Below are positions 1 through 7,699 of a DNA stretch of 45,295 bases, piece by piece. Numbering within the stretch: position 1 is the stretch's first letter; each line of letters opens with the position of its first letter. The position numbers and the translations under genes were made by a program. Source of the DNA: a virus; the IMG/VR virus record IMGVR_UViG_3300027754_000167, positions 1 to 45,295 of that record. One strand, 5' to 3'. The notes below the pieces were generated by a model, which searched no databases, had not been told where the DNA came from, and worked only from the letters and a program-made list of their open reading frames with translations.

Positions 1-75
1 TTTAAAGATTGAATCCGACTTTTTAGTGTTGTTTTGTAAAGAGCTAAATCTCTTTAGTGCCAATGAAATGTCCAT
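1..75 (-). CDS. Possible start of a gene running off the left edge
   Basis: An ATG at position 75 on the minus strand opens a frame of 25 codons that stays open to the window edge; it begins MDISLALKRFSSLQ. The leader just before it is A-rich, like those of the other genes here. The fragment is too short to identify. A 17-codon mini-ORF starting at 163 lies between this ATG and the late-type motif at 174-182, so the true start of the downstream gene is uncertain. An inverted repeat (7-base arms, 37-56) falls inside the frame. Confidence 0.4.
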   Translation of the reverse strand, partial: MDISLALKRFSSLQNNTKKSDSIFK

Positions 76-173
76 TGTTTTGTTGTTTTTAGGGTTTAAA
101 AATTTGTTTTTAAAGTTGAGGTTTATACTGATATATTCCTATATCTAAATATAACTTTTTCATCTTTTATTAC

Positions 174-182
174 TATAAATAT
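174..182 (-). promoter_or_regulatory. Late-type motif ATATTTATA
   Basis: Exact copy of the recurring coding-strand motif ATATTTATA, lying in the gap between the DUF3310 gene and whatever gene begins at or beyond the left edge. The nearest following ATGs are at 163 and 75. Promoter function is inferred from recurrence only. Confidence 0.4.
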
Positions 183-208
183 ACGACTATTTTTTGATAT
201 TACCAAAT

Positions 209-448
209 CTATTTTTGAAGGTTTTCAACCTTACGATTTAGGTAAAATATAGCTTTTTTTAGGTCTTCCAGTTCTTTTTTAGGGTCTTTTTTACCTGCTC
301 TTGCAACATATTTAACTACATTGAATAGGTAAGCATCTTTGTCTAATCCCCATGCTTCACATACTTTAATTACTTCGTATGGATTGTCTACTCCCCCATA
401 GTGTTGAGGGCCGTTAACCATTTCTTTTACTTCCATATTTGATACCAT
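209..448 (-). CDS. DUF3310 family small phage protein
   Basis: The 79-residue product has the layout of the phage DUF3310 family: a VNGPQHYGG motif near residues 11-19, then EVIKVCEAWGL, and a C-terminal stretch with FNVVKYVARAG followed by a Lys/Glu-rich helix ending in DLKKAIFYLNRK. These proteins are widespread in phages and have no well-established biochemical role; they are often annotated loosely as nucleotide-metabolism-related. The frame overlaps the end of the preceding gene by 22 bases. ATGs at 448, 436 and 421 are all possible starts; 448 gives the longest product but the family core begins close to the third. It is the last gene of a tight four-gene run. Confidence 0.8.
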   Translation of the reverse strand: MVSNMEVKEMVNGPQHYGGVDNPYEVIKVCEAWGLDKDAYLFNVVKYVARAGKKDPKKELEDLKKAIFYLNRKVENLQK

Positions 449-720
449 TTTCTTTTAGGTGCAGGTTTACATAGACTAAATGGATTATCCCCAAATGATG
501 TTGTACCTACATATTTTGATGAAAACATATTTAAAAATACTTCGTGATATTTTTCAGGTATCTTACTAAAATCAGCTTTTATTTCTACATTTAATTCAAT
601 TGTACCATCTTCTATGGTTATCAATTTTAATGAATTGTAAGTTTCAACATATTGTGTCGATTGGATGTTTAAGTGTCCTCCACCTAAAAATAACTCCGAA
701 TCTTTTTTCTTTTCTGCCAT
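427..720 (-). CDS. Small hypothetical protein (97 aa)
   Basis: I do not recognise this 97-residue protein. It has a charged start (MAEKKKDSEL), a central part with alternating hydrophobic residues that looks like beta structure (LKLITIEDG, IELNVEIKADF), and a basic, aromatic end (KRKWYQIWK). It has no signal peptide, membrane segment or Cys motif. It starts three bases after the stop of the Zn-ribbon gene and its end overlaps the DUF3310 gene by 22 bases in another frame, so these genes are almost certainly co-transcribed and translationally coupled. It could be a small host-takeover or regulatory protein, but nothing in the sequence decides this. Confidence 0.7.
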   Translation of the reverse strand: MAEKKKDSELFLGGGHLNIQSTQYVETYNSLKLITIEDGTIELNVEIKADFSKIPEKYHEVFLNMFSSKYVGTTSFGDNPFSLCKPAPKRKWYQIWK

Positions 721-723
721 AAC

Positions 724-1032
724 TTATTTTTTACTATCCCAATATAATTCTCTAACTTTTGCTCCCAATTCGGCATCGTTTGGTGTATCTAAAATTGTTC
801 TACCTTCTACTGTTATTAAGTTTCTATTTTCACCCATATAACATTGTCTACATAATTGTCCTGCTCCTTCTACATAACCATATCTAAAATCGACATGAGT
901 AGTTTTTAATGTAGTAGTTTCTTCACCACACATAACACAGGTTTCATAAATGTCAAATTCGTCTTTTTGTTTTCCTACTGATGTAACTAATCCGTTTTCA
1001 TCAAATGTAAGTGGTACATGTTGTTCACCCAT
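724..1032 (-). CDS. Small zinc-ribbon-like protein
   Basis: The 102-residue protein carries two CxxC pairs, C32/C35 (CVMC) and C61/C64 (CRQC), spaced like a zinc ribbon or treble-clef knuckle. The region between them holds aromatic and glycine residues (FRYGYVEGAG). The C-terminal third is helical and charged. Zinc binding is inferred from the cysteine spacing. Such small phage zinc-finger proteins may bind nucleic acid or host proteins, but no specific role can be given. It lies three bases from each neighbour in the 1350-to-209 gene run. Confidence 0.75.
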   Translation of the reverse strand: MGEQHVPLTFDENGLVTSVGKQKDEFDIYETCVMCGEETTTLKTTHVDFRYGYVEGAGQLCRQCYMGENRNLITVEGRTILDTPNDAELGAKVRELYWDSKK

Positions 1033-1035
1033 AAT

Positions 1036-1350
1036 TTATTCTTTTATTGTTTCTAATTTGTTTTTCAATTTTACTGCAAGAGCACAAGTTTCATACTCTT
1101 CAAAATCGATGAGTATTTGTAATTGTTCGTCTAATAATTCTGTAAATTCTCTACTATCAATGGATAATGTAATAACTATAATCTCTTTAATTAAGACTTT
1201 TGCGAAATCAACTCTCTTCTTTTTATTTCTTATTCCGAATGCAATACCATCTACGATTGCTTTTGCAAGTTCTCGTCTATTAAGTTCAAAAATGTCCGAA
1301 GGTTCGTTTGCGTGAATTTGAATTGGAGTGTATCTATTTCTCTTTGTCAT
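1036..1350 (-). CDS. Small hypothetical protein (104 aa), first of a four-gene run
   Basis: I do not recognise this 104-residue protein. It begins with a basic stretch (MTKRNRYTPIQIH) and is then mostly predicted helix: a middle section around FELNRRELAKAIVDGIAFGIRN, a basic patch with KKKR, and an acidic end. No Cys motif, signal peptide or clear membrane span is visible. It is the first gene after the non-structural type promoter-like element at 1355-1379, with the three following genes packed within 3 bases of each other or overlapping, so it probably heads a small operon. Confidence 0.7.
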   Translation of the reverse strand: MTKRNRYTPIQIHANEPSDIFELNRRELAKAIVDGIAFGIRNKKKRVDFAKVLIKEIIVITLSIDSREFTELLDEQLQILIDFEEYETCALAVKLKNKLETIKE

Positions 1351-1354
1351 GAAC

Positions 1355-1379
1355 CAAATATAAGAAAAATATTTTAATT
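1355..1379 (-). promoter_or_regulatory. Candidate non-structural promoter: AAAATATTTTT plus TATATTTG
   Basis: On the coding strand this reads AATTAAAATATTTTT, two bases, then TATATTTG, ending four bases before the ATG at 1350. TATATTTG matches the Bacteroidota -7 consensus TAnnTTTG. Almost the same element stands before the genes starting at 6426 and 7242. It overlaps the stop codon of the preceding gene. Confidence 0.5.
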
Positions 1380-1781
1380 CTCCAAATTTTCAGTATTAAA
1401 ACTTTTGAATACTTTTGTAGGTATCATTTTATAACCTGTATTGGATGTGGTTAAGATACAATTTCTAAATTCTTCCCAATCAATCATATAAGAATTATCT
1501 AACATACCACCCGTTTTTGACTTAACTACTTCGTTTAAAGCATTAATAGTGTATATTGAATTAGATTGTTTCTTTCTATGTACTAAAATGGTTTTCCATT
1601 CCGAAGGGATTGCGTTAGAACCCTTTTCGACATTAAAAGTAATAAATGCTTCTTCAGGTCTTATCTTACTTTCTAAAATGAAAACATTTGGATTAGTCAG
1701 AGTATAGTTTGTTAATATAAAATCAACCGACTTATCCAATTCCTCCTTTGTCGTAAAAAGGCAAAGTAGTTGTGTATTCAT
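1374..1781 (-). CDS. Hypothetical protein (135 aa)
   Basis: An unrecognised 135-residue protein. It starts MNTQLLCLFTTKEELDKSVD and looks like a small alpha/beta fold, with strands such as NVFILES, AFITFNV and KTILVHRK. No catalytic motif, membrane span or Cys cluster stands out. Its ATG overlaps the stop of the upstream 802-residue protein gene by one base, so it is likely translated by coupling and shares that transcript, which starts at a late-type motif at 5140-5148. That would make it a late product, possibly an accessory to the two large proteins. This is inference from position only. Confidence 0.65.
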   Translation of the reverse strand: MNTQLLCLFTTKEELDKSVDFILTNYTLTNPNVFILESKIRPEEAFITFNVEKGSNAIPSEWKTILVHRKKQSNSIYTINALNEVVKSKTGGMLDNSYMIDWEEFRNCILTTSNTGYKMIPTKVFKSFNTENLEN

Positions 1782-4189
1782 TATTTTCTATTTTTTACAC
1801 TGCCTTTTAAACAGTTTTGTAATTCAGGACCATACGCAGTTGCAACTTTTTTAGTATTTGCACCGGCTTGTCTCCAATTATCACTTGCTATTCTAACATT
1901 ATTTCCATTATTTCCAACTAAATAGACTGCACCTGAACCCGCATCTACTTTAACACTTTTTATCAAATGTTCTTTTAATTTATTTCTTTCTTGTGGAGTA
2001 TCAATTTTACCTTTATATCCGGACAATCTTGCCATACAACCTCTAACATCACGTGGGGTTACACCAACTCCACCCATTTCAACTAACACTTTGTCATCAT
2101 AGTTTTCAACATATGTATCAATGTGTAAAGATGATAGTGTTCCTGCAACATATGTTTGAACTGCAGGGCCATTTGGGCCTGTGTGTCCTGGTTTTGTTCC
2201 ATCGGCTTTATGTAAATCATTCATAAATCCAACGTGAACACCATTTAAACCAGCTGCGTGTCTTTCTTTTATATCCTTCATAGCAGCCATTGTTTTTCCT
2301 AAACTAGTTTTTGGATTTAACATATTTTGTATATCTTTTGGAGAATATACACCACCCATTGACTTTGATATTTCTTGAGGGGTCATTGATTGTGATTTCT
2401 CAAATATACTTTGTGATAAAGTTCCAATTTTTAATATAAATTTACTATAATTTCCAGATAATGTAGATTTATCAATTTTTGGGTCATTCCATACTTGCAA
2501 TGCATATTGAACGGTTTGTTCTGGTGTGATTTTATTTTGAGCTGCCTGTATTTGTTCTTTAGTTGCGTTTGGATTTTTCTTTAGAATTTCTTCTTTGATT
2601 TTATTCTTAATATATTTATCCCCACTCAATGCCGTTAAATATTCAGCAGATGCATCATCTTTACTTTTAATACTACTTCTTCCTGGTAATCTTTGCCCTA
2701 TATATGCTATTGATTTTGCATCATTTTTACTTATATCATCATATCCGGCCATTGCAATTGCATTCATATCTTCGGAACCTTTTTGAGCTTTTTGTTCTGC
2801 CTTTGCTAATTTTACAACAATTTCAGGTTTAATACCACGTTTTTTAGCTTCAGCCATATAATTCTTCAATCTTTGTGCTGGAGTTGTATTATTTTGTGGG
2901 TCATTTAAATCTCTACTTTTTTTATTAGAAATATTAAATGCTTCAACATAACCTTTATCATTGGTATAAACTAAATATGTATCATGGTATCCTTTAAATT
3001 TATTCCACATTTTAAGTTCTTTCTCATAATGTGCTTTTTCTTCTGGAGTTTTTGCAGCCTTTAATTTATTGTTTAATAATTCTTCGGTTGCACCATCGGT
3101 TATACCATTTGCCTTCATTACCGTTCCATTTCCTTTCTCTCTATTCCAATTTGCAGGGCCGTTCTTTTGTAATGATAAAGAACCCATGTAAGCTGAGCTT
3201 ATCCAACTTGTTCTAGCTTCTTCATTTTTGAATTTACTGTCCTTTCCTACATTTGTCTTTTTAAATTGAGCGTCATATGCGGTTACAAATGACTCTCTTT
3301 CATTATAAATTTGAACTGCAGCTTTAAAGTCATCAGGATTTTTTAAATCTAATTTTTGTGAAATTGAAATTGCTTCTAATTCACCGGCCAATTGTTTAAA
3401 TTCTCTACCTTTTTGTAAATCTAATATTTTTTGTGTATTCTTTTGATTAACTTGTAATGCTTTTTGATATAATGGTGTATTTTTAGTATCAGATGTTCCA
3501 TTTATCAAATCGGTTGCCAATCCAACATACATACTTTCTCCTGTTGATGCGACCATACCACCTGCACCTGCAATCTTATCTTTAAACATTTTTTGTTCTT
3601 CAGCTGCATGTAAATTAGTCAGTGCTTTTTGTAGTTCTTTTGAGTCTTTAGCCTCTGCAATTGCTCTTTGATATTGGTTATTTCTATCGTATTTTGGTGA
3701 TTCGTTTCCTTCCTCATCTTCTGCACCACTAACTTTTTTGGTTGGTTCTTGTTTTTTGTCCTTTTCAATATCCAATTTAAAATCGTTACCACCCAATTTT
3801 GTACCTTGTGGTTTTTCATCATCATCAGGACCCGCATCAACCATATCAATATCTTTCTCCGAATATCCTGCAGTACCCATCATGCTCTTTGCCGTAGTAT
3901 ATGCTTTTGAATTTTTCTTATATCCCAATGCAGATGCAACGGTTACTTGATTGCCCGTTTCTGGGTTTGTAAATTTTTGTTTTAATACTTTATCTAATGA
4001 TTGTTTTGCTTCATTCAAATAAGAATAATATACTCTTGCTTTCTGTGCCATTTCGTTTGCATCAGAAATACCATTCTCTCTTAATATTTCTACTAATTTT
4101 GTAACTTGTTCCTCTTTTGTCAAATCAATAATACCATGTTCTACACGATATTCTAATTCTTTAAGGATTTCTTGGAAATTTATTATCAT
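1781..4189 (-). CDS. Large putative internal virion protein (802 aa) with T4-like capsid-targeting start
   Basis: An 802-residue, Lys/Asn/Ala-rich, largely helical protein that I cannot assign to a family. Its first 11 residues, MIINFQEILKE, resemble the T4 internal-protein leader MKTYQEFIAE, and end in L9-K10-E11, which fits the LxE or IxE site cut by T4-type prohead protease (gp21). A low-complexity acidic/basic segment follows (about residues 115-165), then a long region rich in KNP, AEA and KAAK elements. The C-terminal 200 residues are more globular (GVHVGFMNDLH, VLVEMGGVGVTPRDVRGC). The start codon overlaps the stop of the 306-residue gene by four bases (ATGA type). A late-type motif precedes that gene. 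My reading is a protein packaged in the head and possibly ejected with the DNA; enzymatic activity is not evident. Confidence 0.65.
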   Translation of the reverse strand: MIINFQEILKELEYRVEHGIIDLTKEEQVTKLVEILRENGISDANEMAQKARVYYSYLNEAKQSLDKVLKQKFTNPETGNQVTVASALGYKKNSKAYTTAKSMMGTAGYSEKDIDMVDAGPDDDEKPQGTKLGGNDFKLDIEKDKKQEPTKKVSGAEDEEGNESPKYDRNNQYQRAIAEAKDSKELQKALTNLHAAEEQKMFKDKIAGAGGMVASTGESMYVGLATDLINGTSDTKNTPLYQKALQVNQKNTQKILDLQKGREFKQLAGELEAISISQKLDLKNPDDFKAAVQIYNERESFVTAYDAQFKKTNVGKDSKFKNEEARTSWISSAYMGSLSLQKNGPANWNREKGNGTVMKANGITDGATEELLNNKLKAAKTPEEKAHYEKELKMWNKFKGYHDTYLVYTNDKGYVEAFNISNKKSRDLNDPQNNTTPAQRLKNYMAEAKKRGIKPEIVVKLAKAEQKAQKGSEDMNAIAMAGYDDISKNDAKSIAYIGQRLPGRSSIKSKDDASAEYLTALSGDKYIKNKIKEEILKKNPNATKEQIQAAQNKITPEQTVQYALQVWNDPKIDKSTLSGNYSKFILKIGTLSQSIFEKSQSMTPQEISKSMGGVYSPKDIQNMLNPKTSLGKTMAAMKDIKERHAAGLNGVHVGFMNDLHKADGTKPGHTGPNGPAVQTYVAGTLSSLHIDTYVENYDDKVLVEMGGVGVTPRDVRGCMARLSGYKGKIDTPQERNKLKEHLIKSVKVDAGSGAVYLVGNNGNNVRIASDNWRQAGANTKKVATAYGPELQNCLKGSVKNRK

Positions 4190-5106
4190 TTTTTAAAATT
4201 TTTTGGTCTGTCTTGCATTTCTAATTCTTTTCTATGTTTCTTTGCAACATCACCCATAAACTTTATAGCATCTTTTGGATTATTAAAACTCTTATCAATT
4301 TTACCTTGTAGTTTTTTAGGGTCATTACCATAGGTTGGTTCCAATGAAACACGATGTTTACCAAATTCTTTACCCATATATAAAGTATAAGTTGGCATAT
4401 CACCATCACCCATATTATATGCAATTGCACCACCTTCATCTTTTTGTGCATATCCTTCACCACCAGATACTTTATTCAAATGATTTGTAACCGATGGTAC
4501 TAAATCTTCTGGTTTTGATTTATTTAATGTAGATATTCCGTTCAAACTAGCATCCGGTTTTTTATCACCACCCGTAGGTTTTATTCCACTTGAAGCACGA
4601 AGTTTATCATCCCACTTTTGATAATCTGCATCGGTTGGCATTGTTTGTTTACGCTTTAATCCTTTTGATTTTAAGACATCACCAACATTTGAATAATCAC
4701 CACTTCTAGTCCATATCCTAACACCATCTTTTTCAACATTAAAATCAGCATCTACATCCATTTTACTAAGTTGTTTTTGTATATTTGGTATGTCTTTTGG
4801 ATTTAATTTAGGTATCAACATTGAACTTGCAGCAGATTTATATTTCTTTTCTGCATCTTTTGGTGTAAATGCATAATTAGATGGAGTTTTACCACCAAAT
4901 ACATCACCACCTTTATCTTTACCAAAAACAGATGTTCCACCTTTAACTGGAGCAGAATTTTGAGCTGCTCTTCCTGCAGTTGTTACTCTACCTGCAACTA
5001 CTACCTTTGTATCAGGTCTTAATTTATGATTTTTACTATAAGTGTCAAATGCTGCCTGAGATGGAAAATCAATCTCATGTAATGGAATTAGGTTTATTAA
5101 ACGCAT
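4186..5106 (-). CDS. Putative internal virion protein (306 aa) with capsid-targeting-like start
   Basis: A 306-residue basic protein, unrecognised. The first 11 residues, MRLINLIPLHE, end in L9-H10-E11, again an LxE site at residue 11 as in its neighbour. The next part (FDTYSKNHKLRPDTKVVVAG) is well ordered, then comes a Gly/Lys-rich linker (about residues 55-90) and a mixed alpha/beta C-terminal half with FNVEKDGVRIWTRSGDYS and a Gly-rich YAQKDEGGAIAYNMGDGD segment. It is the first gene after the late-type motif at 5140-5148 and is coupled to the 802-residue gene. Together these suggest a late, head-packaged protein. The alternative is an ordinary cytoplasmic protein whose start matches by chance. 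Confidence 0.6.
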   Translation of the reverse strand: MRLINLIPLHEIDFPSQAAFDTYSKNHKLRPDTKVVVAGRVTTAGRAAQNSAPVKGGTSVFGKDKGGDVFGGKTPSNYAFTPKDAEKKYKSAASSMLIPKLNPKDIPNIQKQLSKMDVDADFNVEKDGVRIWTRSGDYSNVGDVLKSKGLKRKQTMPTDADYQKWDDKLRASSGIKPTGGDKKPDASLNGISTLNKSKPEDLVPSVTNHLNKVSGGEGYAQKDEGGAIAYNMGDGDMPTYTLYMGKEFGKHRVSLEPTYGNDPKKLQGKIDKSFNNPKDAIKFMGDVAKKHRKELEMQDRPKNFKK

Positions 5107-5139
5107 ATTATTGTTTATTAATTGGATATAATTATATGA

Positions 5140-5148
5140 TATAAATAT
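5140..5148 (-). promoter_or_regulatory. Late-type motif ATATTTATA
   Basis: Exact motif copy, 33 bases upstream of the ATG of the 306-residue gene at 5106, within the 48-base gap after the DNA polymerase gene. It links the 5106-to-1374 gene group to the structural genes rather than to the polymerase gene. Confidence 0.5.
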
Positions 5149-5154
5149 AAAAAT

Positions 5155-6426
5155 TTAACTTATAACCTCTAAATTGTTATAATTCTCTCCTTCTTCAACT
5201 TTAACCGGAAAACCACCTTTCTCCATTATCTCTCTAATGTCGTTTAAAACATTTTCTCTTTCAATAGGATGTGTGTCTATAAGAAAGGCATCATAGGTAT
5301 AAAGTATCATTTTTGACATTTTCCCACTCAAATACTCCAATACCTCACCAATCTTCATATAATTAATTTCAGTCTCCAAGGATTGTAATAAATAGTTGAA
5401 TACCTTTTGTTCGTTTGCACTCTCAATTCTATGGAATGGTATTTCTCTTTTATATAAGAGTGTCGTAAGTTTTCCCGAAATGACGAACGATTGGTATAAT
5501 TTATTAATATACTTATCCACCAATTGAAAGAATGGTATTTCTCTTGCATTGTCGTCTAATCCCCCATAAAGGTATGTAAAAGTGATTTTCTTTGCCGTCT
5601 CCAAATCACACCCATAAAGGTTTGCAAGATGTTGGTGAGCCGTTGTACCTTCCGGAAACTCATACCCAACCATTTTCGCAATTAAACGAATGTGATACGA
5701 CTCATAGTCAAATTGGATTAAGGTTCCGTATGGATGACGACTTATAAACATTTCTCTCGTACCATCGGATTTGTTTAGAGCAGAATAGTTCACATTAAGA
5801 TGTCTATTGGATGGTCTACCCGTTGTTGTATATGGGTTATATTGAGTGTAAACAATATCATTCTTTCGCAGGTATTGCTCATTAAAGTTAAAACTATCTA
5901 TAAATTTTTCTCTAACGACTTTTACCCCAGCCCCTTCCAACCTTCCTAATGTATTGATTGCTGATGTATATTTTCTATACCAATCTTCTCTTTTACTGAT
6001 ATTTGGGATTGTTTTTAGAACTTCATACCACTTCATTAAAGGTACACAATCATTCAACTCTTTAAAGTCGTTTCTATACCCTCTATAAACCGATTCTACG
6101 ACCTCACTAAAGATAAATGGTTTCCCATTCTCTTCAAAAGATACCCACTCATAATCCAGTCCTATGGTCTTTAAATACCTATTGTCTAAAACTAATGTAT
6201 TGACATGAACTATTTTGGATATGTCAAACATATCTATTTTTTTTGCATCTATGTGATTCAAATTAATTATTCCATCACTTCCGTCACTTTGTCTATAATA
6301 AATAAACGATAAACGATTTCCTAATGGATGTGCTCTATGAGAACTCCACACAGGAACAATAAGGTCAATATTTACATTACCCTTTAAAAACAAAAGTAGG
6401 GTATGTTTATCTTCAATTAGATTCAT
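5155..6426 (-). CDS. Short family A DNA polymerase
   Basis: The 423-residue protein carries the family A polymerase core. TTGRPSNRHLNVNYSALN (about 201-218) matches the TGRLSS...NLQNIP region. Motif A is FDYESYHIRLIA (239-250) with D240 as the first catalytic aspartate. The O-helix, motif B, is AKKITFTYLYGG (278-289), aligning K279, F283 and Y287 with E. coli Pol I K758, F762 and Y766. Motif C is LYTYDAFLI (375-383) with D379 as the second aspartate; the usual HDE triad reads YDA. The length leaves only about 200 residues before the palm, so there is no room for a normal 3'-5' exonuclease domain; residues 20-130 could be a degenerate remnant or a thumb. It likely replicates phage DNA. It stands alone behind its own promoter-like element. 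Confidence 0.88.
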   Translation of the reverse strand: MNLIEDKHTLLLFLKGNVNIDLIVPVWSSHRAHPLGNRLSFIYYRQSDGSDGIINLNHIDAKKIDMFDISKIVHVNTLVLDNRYLKTIGLDYEWVSFEENGKPFIFSEVVESVYRGYRNDFKELNDCVPLMKWYEVLKTIPNISKREDWYRKYTSAINTLGRLEGAGVKVVREKFIDSFNFNEQYLRKNDIVYTQYNPYTTTGRPSNRHLNVNYSALNKSDGTREMFISRHPYGTLIQFDYESYHIRLIAKMVGYEFPEGTTAHQHLANLYGCDLETAKKITFTYLYGGLDDNAREIPFFQLVDKYINKLYQSFVISGKLTTLLYKREIPFHRIESANEQKVFNYLLQSLETEINYMKIGEVLEYLSGKMSKMILYTYDAFLIDTHPIERENVLNDIREIMEKGGFPVKVEEGENYNNLEVIS

Positions 6427-6432
6427 ACCCTA

Positions 6433-6457
6433 CTAATATACTAAAAATATTTTGATT
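6433..6457 (-). promoter_or_regulatory. Candidate non-structural promoter before the DNA polymerase gene
   Basis: Coding strand: AATCAAAATATTTTT, two bases, then TATATTAG, ending six bases before the ATG at 6426. It shares the AAAATATTTTT block and the TATATT core with the elements at 1355-1379 and 7264-7289. Confidence 0.45.
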
Positions 6458-6465
6458 TACAAAAT

Positions 6466-7242
6466 TTATTCTCCCCAATGTTTTTGTTTCATCTCATAGA
6501 TGTCAATTGGTTCTCTTTTCATTTGGTTACCTGGATTGAAATAAGCTCCTTGTTTTAAATAACCACATAAGAAGTTTCTTCTCATTCTTGTTGTATCTCT
6601 ATTTGGTTCACTACCATGTACTACATGAGAATGTAATAATGCTACTTGACCCTTTCTTAAATATCCTTCAATCTTACGGAAATCATGTCCTTCGGGCATC
6701 ACACAACTCTTGCCTCTCTCACTTCTCCAGTTACCTGTATTTGTTTTCTTTCTTTCCTCATTATCTTCAATTGGTAATGTGGGTAATCTATGAGAACCTT
6801 CATAATTCCAAACTGCTCCATTTTCAGGGTCGTGATTATCCAATGCTAATGCTGTATTTACAATTTCATTATGTTTACAACCTGTGTAAAATCCATTTTG
6901 ATGTTGGTCTCTACCTAATTCACCTTTTGGTTTGTAGTATGCCCAAGTTTGCATTCCAACGATATCACCTTCCATCAGGAATTCACATGCCTCAATCATT
7001 TTAGGATGTGCAAACATCTTTTCAATTTTTTCAGAAACTTTGTGTGGGTGCATGATTGGTTCAAACTCTTGCCATTTTTCAGGTTCAGTTTGATTTCTTT
7101 CCAATCTTAATCTTGTTAATTCTTCGTTTAATTCATCAACCTCATCTTCGGTTAATAATTCTAAAACTGTCCAACCTCTATATCTCCAATCAAAGGTCAT
7201 TTGTTGTCTTTCCTCAAAGGATAAGTGTTTGTATTCTTTCAT
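6466..7242 (-). CDS. PhyH-type (phytanoyl-CoA dioxygenase family) Fe/2-oxoglutarate oxygenase-like protein
   Basis: The 258-residue product has the PhyH double-stranded beta-helix layout: YRGWTVLELLTEDEVDELN at the start, GMQTWAYYKPKG before the metal site, ALALDNHDPENGAVWNYEGSH in the middle, and the distal SHVVHGSEPNRDTTRMRR with H209 and a 2-oxoglutarate-binding arginine (about R219-R222). The first part of the facial triad, normally HxD, reads H114-Q115-N116, so the metal-binding Asp appears to be Asn. Phages of this type carry such enzymes with unknown substrates, possibly nucleotide, lipid or protein side chains. It has its own promoter-like element and is separated from the tail genes. 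Family assignment is good; activity is uncertain because of N116. Confidence 0.85.
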   Translation of the reverse strand: MKEYKHLSFEERQQMTFDWRYRGWTVLELLTEDEVDELNEELTRLRLERNQTEPEKWQEFEPIMHPHKVSEKIEKMFAHPKMIEACEFLMEGDIVGMQTWAYYKPKGELGRDQHQNGFYTGCKHNEIVNTALALDNHDPENGAVWNYEGSHRLPTLPIEDNEERKKTNTGNWRSERGKSCVMPEGHDFRKIEGYLRKGQVALLHSHVVHGSEPNRDTTRMRRNFLCGYLKQGAYFNPGNQMKREPIDIYEMKQKHWGE

Positions 7243-7263
7243 AACTTAATTTGTTTATATAAT

Positions 7264-7289
7264 TAAATATAATGAAAAATATTTTAATT
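7264..7289 (-). promoter_or_regulatory. Candidate non-structural promoter before the PhyH-like gene
   Basis: Coding strand: AATTAAAATATTTTT, three bases, then TATATTTA, 21 bases before the ATG at 7242. It is nearly identical to the element at 1355-1379. Confidence 0.45.
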
Positions 7290-7318
7290 ACCAAATTTTT
7301 ATATGATTTTAGTCAATT

Positions 7319-7693
7319 CTATTTATGAAATTGTAAAATATTTGGAAGATATAATCCAATATTTTTTAAAGTAGATGCTGTAATTTTTATTGAATTCTTA
7401 TTAGATTGCAATACTCCCATATCTATCAATTGTCCCATATCATTATATATAGGATTTATTGGGCCGTTTATTCTCCATCTTAATATTGCTGTTTTCCAAA
7501 ATGGATTATATTGTAATTCTTTATATGTACTATTATCTATTTCAAAAACAAATCCGTTTAAATCATTTATTTTTTGACAATAGTATCTTTGCATAAATCC
7601 AGTTTCATAGTCCGTTTCTTTTGGAATGGGTACTATTGTTTTTGGATTTTCAAAAGTATAATCTGTTTTATTATTTATTAAATCTCTATACAT
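7319..7693 (-). CDS. Small virion-associated protein of the baseplate gene group (124 aa)
   Basis: A 124-residue protein that I do not recognise with confidence. It opens with MYRDLINNKTDYTFENP and has an aromatic-rich middle (GFMQRYYCQKINDLNGFVFEI, NPFWKTAILRWRINGP), then a mixed C-terminal part ending in NIGLYLPNILQFHK. It has no membrane span. Its start lies six bases behind the stop of the large hub-like gene, so it is the last gene of the baseplate operon and is probably a baseplate or tail component, or a helper in baseplate assembly. It does not match T4 gp25 by eye. Confidence 0.65.
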   Translation of the reverse strand: MYRDLINNKTDYTFENPKTIVPIPKETDYETGFMQRYYCQKINDLNGFVFEIDNSTYKELQYNPFWKTAILRWRINGPINPIYNDMGQLIDMGVLQSNKNSIKITASTLKNIGLYLPNILQFHK

Positions 7694-7699
7694 TGTATA

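Noticed and set aside
37-56. Inverted repeat with 7-base arms near the left edge as a terminator
   Set aside because: It is AT-rich, lacks a following T-run on the minus strand and lies inside an open frame.
5155-6426. Polymerase gene as a truncated pseudogene
   Set aside because: All three palm motifs and the O-helix are intact, there is no internal stop, and it has its own promoter-like element; shortness alone is not evidence of decay.
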